Assembly: GCF_036248275.1 (NCBI RefSeq) | Contig: NZ_CP109181.1 | Span: 6,634,001 to 6,698,000 of the forward strand | Source: Streptomyces sp. NBC_01716 | GTDB taxonomy: Bacteria; Actinomycetota; Actinomycetes; Streptomycetales; Streptomycetaceae | Reading direction: 5' to 3' | Length of the DNA stretch: 64,000 nucleotides | Shown: piece after piece, positions 1 through 9,367 of the stretch | Layout of the letters: each line of letters begins with the position of its first letter | Position numbering within the stretch: the stretch's first letter is position 1 | Position numbers and translations under genes: made by a program | Notes under the pieces: generated by a model | What the model saw: the letters and a program-made list of their open reading frames with translations, nothing else | Told to the model about the DNA's origin: nothing | Databases searched by the model: none

Positions 1-2006
1 GCCGCCGGGTCCCCGGCCCCGCGCGCTCCGGGAGCGGCGCCCGCCCCCGGCCCGAATCGCGTTCCCCGCGGCGTCCAGCGCCCCGCCCCTCCGGACGCCC
101 GCGCCGCCCCGACCCGGGCCGTCCGCGCTCCGAGGCCGCCCCCCGCGCCCCGCACCGCATCCGGCTCAGCAGCCACCGCCCCCGGCTGCGCCTGGTCAGC
201 CTCGGACTGACCCTCGTCATGCTGGTCTTCGTCGTCCGGCTGCTCCAGGTCCAGGCCGTCGACGCGAGCGCGTACACCGCCAAGGCCGAGAAGAACCGCT
301 TCACGAGCGTCACGCTGGCCGCCGAGCGCGGTGAGATCACCGACCGCGCTGGTGTCGCCCTCGCCACCAGCGTCGACGCGCACGACATCACGGCCGACCC
401 CAAGATGTTCACCCCCGAGGACAGCAACGTCCCCGACGCCCCCGAGCAGGCCGCCGCCCTCCTCGCGCCGATCCTCGACAAGGAGCCCGAGACGCTCGCC
501 AAGCAGCTCTCGGCCCCCAAGTCCCGCTTCACGGTGCTCGCCCACCGCAAGACCCCCCAGGTCTGGAACCAGATCAGCGACCTCAAGGCCGTTCTCGCCG
601 AGAAGGCCGAGAAGGCGCGCTCGGCCAAGGGCGGCAAGGGCGGTGAGGCACCGGCCAGCGTCCTCGCCGGAGTCTTCCAGGAGCCCAGCAGCAAGCGCGT
701 GTACCCCAACGGGGACCTGGCGGCCGGGATACTGGGCTACGTCAACGCCGCCGGCCACGGAGGCGGCGGCGTGGAGTCCATGCTCGACAAGAAGCTGTCC
801 GGCCAGGACGGCGAGATCACCTACGCGCACTCCGGCGGCCGTCGCGTCCCCACTGCGGACTCCCAGGAGACCCCGGCCGTCCCCGGCACCGACATCGAGC
901 TCACCATCGACCGGGACATCCAGTGGGCCGCCCAGCGGGCCATCACCGACCAGGTCGAGGAGTCGCAGGCCGACCGCGGGTACGTGATAGTGCAGAACAC
1001 CCGGACCGGCGAGGTGCTGGCCATGGCCAACGCCCCCGGCTTCGACCCCAACGACCTGTCGCAGGCCGACAGCGCCCGGATGGGCAACGCCGCGCTCCAG
1101 GACGCGTTCGAACCCGGCTCCACCAGCAAGGTCATGTCCATGGCGGCCGTCCTCGAGGAGAAGGCCGCCATCGCCGGCACCCATGTCACCGTGCCCAACC
1201 GGCTGCACCGCGGCGACCGCCTCTTCAAGGACGACATCGACCACCCCACGTGGTATCTGACGCTCAACGGCGTCCTCGCCAAGTCGAGCAACATCGGCAC
1301 CATCCTGGCGACCGGACAGCTGGGCAGGACCCAGCCCGAGGCCAACCAGGTCCTCCACTCCTACCTGCGTAAATTCGGCATCGGCAGCCCCACGGGCCTC
1401 GACTATCCCGGTGAGACCCAGGGCATCCTGGCCGACCCGAAGGACTGGTCGACCTCGCAGCAGTACACGATCCCCTTCGGCCAGGGACTGTCGATCAACG
1501 CCATGCAGGCGGCCTCGGTCTACTCGACCATCGCCAACGGAGGCGTACGGATCGAGCCCACCCTCGTCCGCGGCACCCAGGGCCCCGACGGCCTCTTCAC
1601 CCCCGCCGAAGCCCCCAAGAAGACCCGCGTCGTCAGCGAGAAGACAGCGAAGACGCTGGCCACCATGCTGGAATCCGTCGTCGGCGACGAGGCGGGCACC
1701 GGCACCAAGGCCCGTATCCCCGGCTACCGCGTCGCGGGCAAGACGGGAACGGCCAACCGCGTCGATCCCGAGACCGGGCGCTACAAGGGCTACACGGCGT
1801 CCTTCGCGGGCTTCGCGCCCGCCGACGACCCGCAGATCACCGTCTACTGCGCCATCCAGAACCCGACCAGCGGCAGCTACTTCGGCGGCCAGATCTGCGG
1901 CCCCATCTACAAGGAGGTCATGGAGTTCGCTCTCAAGAGCCTCCAGATCCCACCGACCGGCCGGACATCGGATCCGCTGCCGGTCGAGTTCAAGCCCGGC
2001 GAGTGA
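1..2006 (+). CDS. ftsI: Penicillin-binding protein FtsI (septal transpeptidase), 5' end outside window
   Basis: Class B penicillin-binding protein that cross-links septal peptidoglycan, a partner of FtsW in the divisome. The frame stays open to the window edge, so the true start lies upstream; the first ATG at 219 is inside the membrane segment and is not a plausible start. Seen: an Arg/Pro-rich cytoplasmic N-terminus, one membrane segment near 185-250, a dimerisation domain, then the transpeptidase with STSK (nucleophile Ser) at 1119-1130, SSN at 1284-1292 and KTG at 1740-1748, in correct order and spacing. The visible 667 codons fit the family's usual 600-700. It is the first visible gene of the dcw cluster and murE follows on the same strand. 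Confidence 0.95.
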   Translation, partial: RRVPGPARSGSGARPRPESRSPRRPAPRPSGRPRRPDPGRPRSEAAPRAPHRIRLSSHRPRLRLVSLGLTLVMLVFVVRLLQVQAVDASAYTAKAEKNRFTSVTLAAERGEITDRAGVALATSVDAHDITADPKMFTPEDSNVPDAPEQAAALLAPILDKEPETLAKQLSAPKSRFTVLAHRKTPQVWNQISDLKAVLAEKAEKARSAKGGKGGEAPASVLAGVFQEPSSKRVYPNGDLAAGILGYVNAAGHGGGGVESMLDKKLSGQDGEITYAHSGGRRVPTADSQETPAVPGTDIELTIDRDIQWAAQRAITDQVEESQADRGYVIVQNTRTGEVLAMANAPGFDPNDLSQADSARMGNAALQDAFEPGSTSKVMSMAAVLEEKAAIAGTHVTVPNRLHRGDRLFKDDIDHPTWYLTLNGVLAKSSNIGTILATGQLGRTQPEANQVLHSYLRKFGIGSPTGLDYPGETQGILADPKDWSTSQQYTIPFGQGLSINAMQAASVYSTIANGGVRIEPTLVRGTQGPDGLFTPAEAPKKTRVVSEKTAKTLATMLESVVGDEAGTGTKARIPGYRVAGKTGTANRVDPETGRYKGYTASFAGFAPADDPQITVYCAIQNPTSGSYFGGQICGPIYKEVMEFALKSLQIPPTGRTSDPLPVEFKPGE

Positions 2007-2107
2007 CCCAGGGAACACCCCAGTGACAACGATCACCCCCGACCCGGGGAACCAAGACGACCCGTCCGTCACCCCACCGGACGGCTCCGGCACCCGGCGG
2101 CCCTCAC

Positions 2108-2138
2108 TTGGCCCGGTGCCCGGTGAGCCCGGTACGCT
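2108..2138 (+). promoter_or_regulatory. Candidate promoter before murE
   Basis: TTGGCC at 2108-2113 and TACGCT at 2133-2138 are 19 bases apart. TACGCT ends 7 bases before an in-frame GTG at 2146, the spacing seen before many apparently leaderless genes in this window. It could give murE its own transcript in addition to operon read-through. This is pattern-based only. Confidence 0.35.
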
Positions 2139-2190
2139 CACCGCCGTGCCCCACGCAGATAACCACCGAACCGCCACAAAGGACGCGCCC

Positions 2191-3738
2191 GTGAACCACC
2201 CCGGAGCGCCCCGCCCGGACCATGTCCGGCCGATCTCACTCGTGGACCTCGCCGCCAAGCTGGGGGCCGAGCCCCCGGCGGACGGGGCGGCGACAGGCAT
2301 CACCCACGACTCGCGCGCGGTACGCGAAGGGGACGTGTACGCCGCCCTGCCCGGTGCCCGCTTCCACGGCGCCGACTTCTCCGCCCAGGCGGCCGACCTC
2401 GGCGCCGCTGCGATCCTGACCGACCCCGCGGGCGCCGAACGCGCCGCCTCCACCGGCCTGCCGGTGCTGGTGACCCCCGACCCACGGGGCAGCATGGGTG
2501 AACTCGCCGCCGAGATCTACGGCCACCCGGGCGCCGGCCTGCTCCAGATCGGCATCACCGGCACGTCCGGCAAGACCACCACGGCGTACCTGGTCGAGGG
2601 CGGACTGCGCGGCGCCGGACACCACACCGGGCTCATCGGCACCGTCGAGATGCGCATCGGCGACGACCGCATCAAGTCCGAGCGCACCACCCCCGAGGCC
2701 ACCGACCTCCAGGCGCTCCTCGCCGTCATGCGCGAGCGCGGTGTCGACTCCGTCGCGATGGAGGTTTCCAGCCACGCGCTGGTGCTCGGCCGGGTCGACG
2801 GCTGCGTCTTCGACATCGCCGTCTTCAACAACCTCAGCCCGGAGCACATGGAGTTCCACTCCGGCATGGAGGACTACTTCCAGGCGAAGGCACGGCTGTT
2901 CACGCCCGAGCGCAGCCGGGTCGGCGTCGTCAACTACGACGACGAGTACGGGCGCCGGCTGGTCGACGAGGCGGGCGTGCCCATCACCACCTTCTCCGCC
3001 GAGGGCCACCCCGACGCCGACTGGCATGCCGAGGACGTCGAGGTCGGCTCACGCGGCAGCACGTTCACCGTCGTCAGCCCCAAGGGCGAGCGGATCCGCG
3101 CGGAGGCACCCCTGCCCGGCCCCTTCAACGTGGCCAACACACTGGCCGCCGTCGTCACCCTCGCCGTGGCCGGAATCGACCCCCAGGTGGCCGCGGACGG
3201 CGTCGCACACGTGCCCGGCGTTCCCGGCCGGCTGGAGCGCGTCGACGTGGGCCAGCCCTACCTCGCGGTCGTCGACTACGCCCACAAGACGGACGCGGTC
3301 GAATCGGTCCTGCGCTCGCTGCGCAAGGTCACCCGGGGCAAGGTGCACGTCGTCCTGGGCTGCGGCGGCGACCGCGACCGGTCCAAGCGCCCCTCGATGG
3401 GCGCCGCCGCCGCCAGGCTCGCCGACACCGCCGTACTGACCTCGGACAACCCCCGCTCCGAGGACCCGCTCGCGATCCTCGCCGCGATGCTCGCGGGCGC
3501 CGCCGAGGTGCCCATCCACGAGCGCGGCGACGTCCTGGTCGACGCCGACCGGGCGGCGGCCATCGCGTCCGTCGTCTCCCGCGCGGGCGAGGGCGACACC
3601 GTCCTGATCGCCGGCAAGGGCCACGAACAGGGCCAGGACATCGCCGGGGTGGTACGCGCCTTCGACGACCGCGAGGTGCTGCGCGAGGCCATCGAGCGCT
3701 CCTGCCGCGGCAGGAGCGAGAGCGCCGACCGGGCATGA
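2191..3738 (+). CDS. murE: UDP-MurNAc-tripeptide synthetase MurE
   Basis: Cytoplasmic Mur ligase that adds diaminopimelate to UDP-MurNAc-L-Ala-D-Glu using ATP. Seen: an N-terminal substrate domain (LVDLAAKLG, HDSRAV), the ATP loop GTSGKTTTAYL, the central VAMEVSSHAL motif, and DNPRSED, the motif that marks diaminopimelate-adding enzymes as opposed to lysine-adding ones. The GTG at 2191 was chosen because AAAGGA sits 7 bases upstream and it leaves a normal N-terminus (515 residues). In-frame GTGs at 2146 (possibly leaderless) and 2023 are alternatives that would add 15 or 56 residues. murF follows after 75 bases. Confidence 0.93.
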   Translation: MNHPGAPRPDHVRPISLVDLAAKLGAEPPADGAATGITHDSRAVREGDVYAALPGARFHGADFSAQAADLGAAAILTDPAGAERAASTGLPVLVTPDPRGSMGELAAEIYGHPGAGLLQIGITGTSGKTTTAYLVEGGLRGAGHHTGLIGTVEMRIGDDRIKSERTTPEATDLQALLAVMRERGVDSVAMEVSSHALVLGRVDGCVFDIAVFNNLSPEHMEFHSGMEDYFQAKARLFTPERSRVGVVNYDDEYGRRLVDEAGVPITTFSAEGHPDADWHAEDVEVGSRGSTFTVVSPKGERIRAEAPLPGPFNVANTLAAVVTLAVAGIDPQVAADGVAHVPGVPGRLERVDVGQPYLAVVDYAHKTDAVESVLRSLRKVTRGKVHVVLGCGGDRDRSKRPSMGAAAARLADTAVLTSDNPRSEDPLAILAAMLAGAAEVPIHERGDVLVDADRAAAIASVVSRAGEGDTVLIAGKGHEQGQDIAGVVRAFDDREVLREAIERSCRGRSESADRA

Positions 3739-3813
3739 CGTCCCCGCCCGCCACCCGGAGACCCCCGCCCCGCCCCTGTCCCTCACCCGCCCTCCAATTG
3801 CCGGACGGTCCCA

Positions 3814-5244
3814 GTGATCACCCTCTCCCTCGCCGAGATCGCCACCATCGTCGGCGGACAGCCGCACGACATACCGGATCCGGACGTCCTCGTCACCGGA
3901 CCCGTCGTCATCGACTCCCGCCAGGTCGCGGACGGCAGTCTCTTCGCCGCCTTCGCCGGTGAGAACGTCGACGGCCACGACTACGCCCGCAAGGCCGTCG
4001 AGGCGGGCGCCGCCGCCGTCCTGGCCGTCCGCCCCGTCGGTGTCCCCGCCATCGTCGTCGAGGACGTCGTCCAGGCCCTCGGCGCCCTCTCCCGCGCCGT
4101 CGTGCGGCGCACCGGCGCCACGACCGTCGCGCTCACCGGATCCTCGGGCAAGACCAGCACCAAGGACCTCATCGCCCAGCTCCTGCGGCGGGCCGCCCCC
4201 ACCGTCTGGCCCGACGGCAATCTCAACAACGAGATCGGCCTCCCCCTCACAGCCCTGCGCGTCGCCGACGACACCCGGTTCCTCGTTCTGGAGATGGGCG
4301 CGCGCTACATCGGTGACATCCGTTACCTCACCGGCCTCGTCCCCCCGAGGATCGGCCTCGTGCTGAACGTCGGCACCGCCCACATCGGCGAGTTCGGCGG
4401 CCGCGAGCAGATCGCCGAGGCCAAGGGCGAGTTGGTCGAGTCCCTGCCGTCCGCCGACGAGGGCGGCGTGGCCGTCCTGAACGCCGACGACCCCCTCGTA
4501 CGCGCCATGGCCACCCGCACCAAGGCGCGCGTCCTGCTCTTCGGAGAGTCCGACGAAGCAGACGTACGGGCAGAGAACGTCCACGTCGACGCCCTCGGCA
4601 GACCCTCCTTCCGCCTTCGAACACCCACCGGGTGCAGCGAGCTGACGCTGCGGCTGTACGGTGAGCATCACGTGTCGAACGCGCTCGCCGCGACCGCCGT
4701 CGCCCATGAGTTGGGCATGTCCGTCGACGAGATCGCCCTGGCGCTCTCCGAGGCGGAGACCCTCTCCCGCTGGCGTATGGAGGTCACCGAGCGCGCGGAC
4801 GGCGTGACGATCGTCAACGACGCCTACAACGCGAACCCCGACTCCATGAGGGCAGCGCTCCGCGCGCTGGTCGCCATGGGCGGTGCCGCCAGGGAAACCG
4901 GCGGACGCACGTGGGCGGTGCTCGGCCCGATGGCCGAACTCGGTGACGAGGCGCTCGCCGAGCACGACGCGGTCGGACGGCTCGCCGTCCGGCTCAACGT
5001 CAGCAAGCTCGTCGCAGTCGGGGGCAGGGAAGCGTCCTGGCTGCGACTGGGCGCCTACAACGAGGGTTCGTGGGGTGAGGAGTCGGTGCACGTGTCCGAC
5101 GCGCAGGCGGCGGTCGATCTGTTGCGCAGTGAACTGCGTTCGGGAGACGTCGTGCTGGTGAAGGCTTCCAGGTCGGCCGGACTGGAGCGGGTCGCCCAGG
5201 CACTGCTCGAGAACGCAGTCGAGGGTGAGGTCTCCGGCCGATGA
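3814..5244 (+). CDS. murF: UDP-MurNAc-tripeptide--D-Ala-D-Ala ligase MurF
   Basis: Last cytoplasmic Mur ligase; it adds D-alanyl-D-alanine to complete the UDP-MurNAc-pentapeptide. Seen: the N-terminal MurF domain (IDSRQVADGSLF), the P-loop GSSGKTSTKD, the LEMGARYIGDI segment, NVGTAHIGEFG, and the C-terminal NDAYNANPDSM motif typical of MurF. Length of 476 residues is normal. The start is GTG at 3814. The stop overlaps the ATG of mraY by four bases (ATGA), so the two are probably translationally coupled. Confidence 0.95.
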   Translation: MITLSLAEIATIVGGQPHDIPDPDVLVTGPVVIDSRQVADGSLFAAFAGENVDGHDYARKAVEAGAAAVLAVRPVGVPAIVVEDVVQALGALSRAVVRRTGATTVALTGSSGKTSTKDLIAQLLRRAAPTVWPDGNLNNEIGLPLTALRVADDTRFLVLEMGARYIGDIRYLTGLVPPRIGLVLNVGTAHIGEFGGREQIAEAKGELVESLPSADEGGVAVLNADDPLVRAMATRTKARVLLFGESDEADVRAENVHVDALGRPSFRLRTPTGCSELTLRLYGEHHVSNALAATAVAHELGMSVDEIALALSEAETLSRWRMEVTERADGVTIVNDAYNANPDSMRAALRALVAMGGAARETGGRTWAVLGPMAELGDEALAEHDAVGRLAVRLNVSKLVAVGGREASWLRLGAYNEGSWGEESVHVSDAQAAVDLLRSELRSGDVVLVKASRSAGLERVAQALLENAVEGEVSGR

Positions 5245-6311
5245 GGCAGATCCTCTTCGCGGGAGCCATCGGGCTCTTCCTGACCCTGATCGGTACGCCG
5301 CTGCTGATCAAGCTGCTGGCCCGCAAGGGTTACGGCCAGTTCATCCGGGACGACGGCCCCCGCAGCCACGGCAGCAAGAAGGGCACGCCCACCATGGGCG
5401 GCATCGCCTTCATCCTGGCCACGCTGATCGCCTACGCCCTGGCGAAGGTGATCACCGGCGAGGACCCGACGTTCTCCGGTGTGCTGGTCCTGTTCCTGAT
5501 GGCGGGAATGGGCCTCGTCGGCTTCCTCGACGACTACATCAAGATCGTCAAGCAGCGTTCGCTGGGTCTGCGGGCCAAGGCGAAGATGGCCGGACAGCTG
5601 ATCGTGGGTATCGCCTTCGCGGTGCTCTCGCTCCAGTTCGCCGACCTCCGCGGCAACACCCCGGCCTCCACCAAGCTGTCCTTCGTCACGGACTTCGGCT
5701 GGTCCATCGGACCGGTGCTCTTCGTGGTCTGGGCGCTGTTCATGATTCTCGCGATGTCCAACGGCGTGAACCTGACGGACGGTCTGGACGGACTGGCCAC
5801 CGGCGCCTCGGTGATGGTCTTCGGCGCCTACACCTTCATCGGCCTCTGGCAGTTCCAGGAGTCCTGCGCCAACGCGCTGACCCTGACCAACCCCGACGCC
5901 TGTTTCGAGGTACGCGATCCGCTCGACCTCGCCGTCGTCGCCTCGGCCCTCATGGGCTCCTGCTTCGGCTTCCTGTGGTGGAACACCTCACCCGCCAAGA
6001 TCTTCATGGGCGACACCGGCTCGCTCGCCCTGGGCGGCGCCCTCGCGGGCCTCGCCATCTGCTCCCGTACCGAACTCCTGATCGCCCTGCTCGGCGGCCT
6101 CTTCGCCCTCATCACCATGTCCGTGGTGATCCAGGTCGGTTCGTTCCGGCTGACCGGCAAGCGCGTCTTCAGGATGGCCCCGCTCCAGCACCACTTCGAA
6201 CTCAAGGGGTGGTCCGAAGTCCTTGTCGTGGTCCGCTTCTGGATCATCCAGGGCATGTGCGTGATCGTCGGACTCGGACTCTTCTACGCGGGCTGGGCGG
6301 CCGACAAGTGA
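5241..6311 (+). CDS. mraY: Phospho-MurNAc-pentapeptide transferase MraY
   Basis: Integral membrane enzyme that moves phospho-MurNAc-pentapeptide from UDP to undecaprenyl phosphate, forming lipid I. Seen: about ten hydrophobic segments, the Asp-rich FLDDYIK motif in the first third, NLTDGLDGLATG in the middle and MGDTGSLALGG in the last third, all conserved for catalysis and Mg2+ binding in this family. The HGSKKGTPTMGG segment near residue 45 is also typical. The length of 356 residues is standard. It overlaps murF upstream (ATGA) and murD downstream (GTGA). Confidence 0.96.
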   Translation: MRQILFAGAIGLFLTLIGTPLLIKLLARKGYGQFIRDDGPRSHGSKKGTPTMGGIAFILATLIAYALAKVITGEDPTFSGVLVLFLMAGMGLVGFLDDYIKIVKQRSLGLRAKAKMAGQLIVGIAFAVLSLQFADLRGNTPASTKLSFVTDFGWSIGPVLFVVWALFMILAMSNGVNLTDGLDGLATGASVMVFGAYTFIGLWQFQESCANALTLTNPDACFEVRDPLDLAVVASALMGSCFGFLWWNTSPAKIFMGDTGSLALGGALAGLAICSRTELLIALLGGLFALITMSVVIQVGSFRLTGKRVFRMAPLQHHFELKGWSEVLVVVRFWIIQGMCVIVGLGLFYAGWAADK

Positions 6312-7783
6312 GCGACCGTCAGCCGGCCGGAACGCCGGCCGGAGCCTCGGCCGGCCTCCGGGCCCGGTGGCACGGCAAGCGGGTCACCGTCGCCGGTCTC
6401 GGGGTCTCCGGGATGCCGGCGGCCCGCACGCTGAAGGACCTGGGCGCCGTCGTCACGGTCGTCAACGACGGCGACGACGAGCGTGCCCGTACCCAGGCCG
6501 CCGAACTGACCGAGGTGGGCATCACCGTACGGCTCGGCGACGGCGCGACCCTCCCCGAGGGAACCGAACTCGTCGTCACCGCGCCCGGCTGGAAGCCCGA
6601 CAAGCCGCTCTTCCTGGCCGCCGCCGAAGCCGGCGTACCCGTCTGGGGCGACGTCGAACTGGCCTGGCAGCTCAGGGGACCCGACGCCGCCCCCTGGCTC
6701 GCCGTCACCGGCACCAACGGCAAGACCACCACCGTCCGCATGCTCGCCGCGATCCTCAAGGCTGCGGGCCTCCGTACGGAGGCCGTCGGCAACATCGGCG
6801 TCTCGCTGCTCGACGCCGTCCTGCCCGACGAGAACGGCGAGGAGAAGTACGACGTCCTCGCCGTCGAACTCTCCAGCTACCAGCTGCACTGGGCGCCGAG
6901 CCTGCGCGCCCACTCGGCGGCCGTCCTCAACATCGCGCCCGACCATCTCGACTGGCACGGCTCCATGGAGGCGTACACCGCCGACAAGGGCCGTGTCTAC
7001 GAGGGCAACACCGTCGCCTGCGTCTACAACGCCGCCGACAAGGTGACCGAGGACCTGGTGCGCGAGGCCGATGTCGAGGAGGGCTGCCGTGCGATCGGCT
7101 TCACCCTCGGCACCCCGGGCCCCTCCCAACTCGGCGTCGTGGAAGGCCTCCTGGTCGACCGCGCCTTCGTCGAGAACCGCACCGTACAGGCCCAGGAACT
7201 CGCCGAGATCGGGGACGTCAACCCGCCCGCCCCGCACAACATCGCCAACGCCCTCGCCGCGGCGGCCCTCGCCCGCGCCTACGGCGTCGCACCCGCCGCC
7301 GTACGCGACGGACTGCGCGCCTTCCGCCCGGACCCGCACCGTATCGAGCACGTCGCGGACGTCGCGGGTGTCAGCTACGTGGACGACTCCAAAGCCACCA
7401 ACACCCATGCCGCCGAAGCCTCACTGGCGGCCTACGACCCGATCGTCTGGATCGCCGGCGGGCTCGCCAAGGGCGCGTCCTTCGACGAGCTGGTCGAGAC
7501 GTCGGCGAAGCGGCTGCGCGGCGTGGTCCTCATCGGCCGCGACCGCGCGCTGATCGCCGAAGCCCTCGCGCGACACGCCCCTGAAGTCCCGGTCGTGGAC
7601 CTCGAACAGACGGACACTGGGGCGATGTCGGCCGCGGTCCGTGCGGCGGCGCGCCTCGCGAAGACCGGGGACACCGTCCTGATGGCCCCGGCCTGTGCCT
7701 CGATGGACATGTTCGTCAACTACAACAAGCGGGGCGAGGCGTTCGCGGACGCGGTCCGCGCACTCGCCGCCGAGCACGCCTGA
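6308..7783 (+). CDS. murD: UDP-MurNAc-L-alanine--D-glutamate ligase MurD
   Basis: Cytoplasmic Mur ligase that adds D-glutamate to UDP-MurNAc-L-Ala. Seen: an N-terminal Rossmann-like start (VTVAGLGVSGMPAA), the P-loop GTNGKTTTVRML, AVELSSYQLHW, NIAPDHLDWHG, and a C-terminal domain with YVDDSKATNTHA. The open frame extends far upstream inside mraY, but the GTG at 6308, overlapping the mraY stop, gives 491 residues, the expected size plus a short Pro/Ala-rich N-terminal tail. ftsW follows after 90 bases. Confidence 0.95.
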   Translation: MSDRQPAGTPAGASAGLRARWHGKRVTVAGLGVSGMPAARTLKDLGAVVTVVNDGDDERARTQAAELTEVGITVRLGDGATLPEGTELVVTAPGWKPDKPLFLAAAEAGVPVWGDVELAWQLRGPDAAPWLAVTGTNGKTTTVRMLAAILKAAGLRTEAVGNIGVSLLDAVLPDENGEEKYDVLAVELSSYQLHWAPSLRAHSAAVLNIAPDHLDWHGSMEAYTADKGRVYEGNTVACVYNAADKVTEDLVREADVEEGCRAIGFTLGTPGPSQLGVVEGLLVDRAFVENRTVQAQELAEIGDVNPPAPHNIANALAAAALARAYGVAPAAVRDGLRAFRPDPHRIEHVADVAGVSYVDDSKATNTHAAEASLAAYDPIVWIAGGLAKGASFDELVETSAKRLRGVVLIGRDRALIAEALARHAPEVPVVDLEQTDTGAMSAAVRAAARLAKTGDTVLMAPACASMDMFVNYNKRGEAFADAVRALAAEHA

Positions 7784-7873
7784 CCGACCGGCCGACAGCC
7801 CTGCGAGCGCGAGCCGCGAGGGCCCCACCGGCCGGTCCGGTCGTGCCGCGCACGACTGGAGGGGACAGCGAAG

Positions 7874-9361
7874 ATGCCGGCCGACGACACCACGGGTGGC
7901 CGCCCGCGCCCCGTGCGTCCTTCGGTACGCGGGCGGTTCCCCGCCGCCGTACCGCCCTTCGCCCTGCCGGGAGTGACCGCCGGCGCCGTCACGGGGGCCG
8001 CGCGCCCGCCCGCACCGCCCGGCCTCGCCCTGCGCGGCCGGGCCCCCGGAGCGGCCGTACGGCGGCCTCCCGCCGTCCGCGGCGGGTCCGCCGGACCCAG
8101 CGCCCGGGGGCCCCGCCCGCCGCGCGGCAACAGGGTGCGGCGGATGTACGAGCAGGCCCGCCGCGCCTGGGACCGGCCGCTCACCGCGTACTACCTGATC
8201 CTCGGCGCCAGCATGCTGCTCACCGTGCTCGGTCTGGTGATGGTCTACAGCGCCTCGATGATCAAGGCGCTGGAGCTCTCGCTGCCCGGCTCGTATTTCT
8301 TCCGCAAACAGTTCCTCGCGGCCGTCATCGGCGCCGGACTGATGCTGCTCGCCTCCCGGATGCCCGGCAAACTGCACCGCGCCCTCTCCTACCCGCTGCT
8401 CGTGGGCGCCGTCTTCCTGATGGTCCTCGTGCAGGTCCCGGGGATAGGGCACTCGGTCAACGGCAACCAGAACTGGATCTACATCGGCGGCCCCTTCCAG
8501 CTCCAGCCCAGTGAGTTCGGCAAGCTGGCGCTGATCCTGTGGGGCGCCGATCTGCTCGCCCGCAAACAGGACAAGCGGCTGCTGACCCAGTGGAAGCATC
8601 TCCTGGTGCCGCTCGTCCCGGTCGCCTTCATGCTGCTCGGTCTGATCATGCTCGGCGGCGACATGGGCACCGCGATCATCCTCACCGCGATCCTCTTCGG
8701 ACTGCTGTGGCTCGCGGGGGCGCCCACCCGGCTCTTCGGCGGCGTGCTCGCCATCGCCTGCGCCCTCGGTCTCATTCTCATCAAGACCAGCCCCAACCGG
8801 ATGTCCAGGCTCGCCTGCATCGGCGCCACGGACCCCGGCCCCGGCGACCAGTGCTGGCAGGCCGTGCACGGCATCTACGCGCTGGCCTCCGGCGGATGGT
8901 TCGGTTCCGGGCTCGGCGCGAGTGTGGAAAAATGGGGCCAACTCCCGGAACCTCACACGGACTTCATCTTCGCCATCACCGGGGAGGAACTGGGGCTGGC
9001 GGGGACGCTGTCGGTACTCGCCCTCTTCGCGGCTCTAGGCTATGCGGGTATCCGCGTGGCCGGACGCACGGAGGACCCCTTCGTGAGGTACGCGGCGGGA
9101 GGCGTGACCACGTGGATCACGGCGCAGGCCGTGGTCAACGTCGGCGCGGTGCTCGGTCTGCTGCCGATCGCCGGAGTCCCGCTCCCGCTGTTCTCCTACG
9201 GAGGTTCAGCCCTGCTGCCGACCATGTTCGCTGTCGGGCTGCTGATCGCGTTCGCGCGAGAGGATCCCGCCGCGAAAGCGGCCCTGGCCATGCGAAGGCC
9301 CGGCGTGAGATGGAAGACGATGAGACGGCGCGTCAAGAAGCGTCCGTCCGGAGAGCGGTGA
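7874..9361 (+). CDS. ftsW: SEDS peptidoglycan glycosyltransferase FtsW
   Basis: Polytopic SEDS protein that polymerises lipid II at the septum together with FtsI. Seen: about ten membrane segments from residue 95 onward, VMVYSAS in the first segment, GNQNWIYIG, QPSEFGKLALILW, and PLPLFSYGGSALL near the C-terminus, a SEDS hallmark. The first 90 residues are an Arg/Pro/Ala/Gly-rich, probably disordered cytoplasmic tail. The ATG at 7874 is preceded by GGAGGGG. The C-terminus is short and basic. murG starts 6 bases after the stop. Confidence 0.94.
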   Translation: MPADDTTGGRPRPVRPSVRGRFPAAVPPFALPGVTAGAVTGAARPPAPPGLALRGRAPGAAVRRPPAVRGGSAGPSARGPRPPRGNRVRRMYEQARRAWDRPLTAYYLILGASMLLTVLGLVMVYSASMIKALELSLPGSYFFRKQFLAAVIGAGLMLLASRMPGKLHRALSYPLLVGAVFLMVLVQVPGIGHSVNGNQNWIYIGGPFQLQPSEFGKLALILWGADLLARKQDKRLLTQWKHLLVPLVPVAFMLLGLIMLGGDMGTAIILTAILFGLLWLAGAPTRLFGGVLAIACALGLILIKTSPNRMSRLACIGATDPGPGDQCWQAVHGIYALASGGWFGSGLGASVEKWGQLPEPHTDFIFAITGEELGLAGTLSVLALFAALGYAGIRVAGRTEDPFVRYAAGGVTTWITAQAVVNVGAVLGLLPIAGVPLPLFSYGGSALLPTMFAVGLLIAFAREDPAAKAALAMRRPGVRWKTMRRRVKKRPSGER

Positions 9362-9367
9362 ATTTCG

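Noticed and set aside
3049..5091. A 680-codon minus-strand open frame opposite murE and murF
   Set aside because: It covers two canonical Mur ligases on the other strand and shows Gly/Asp/Val-rich shadow composition without motifs.
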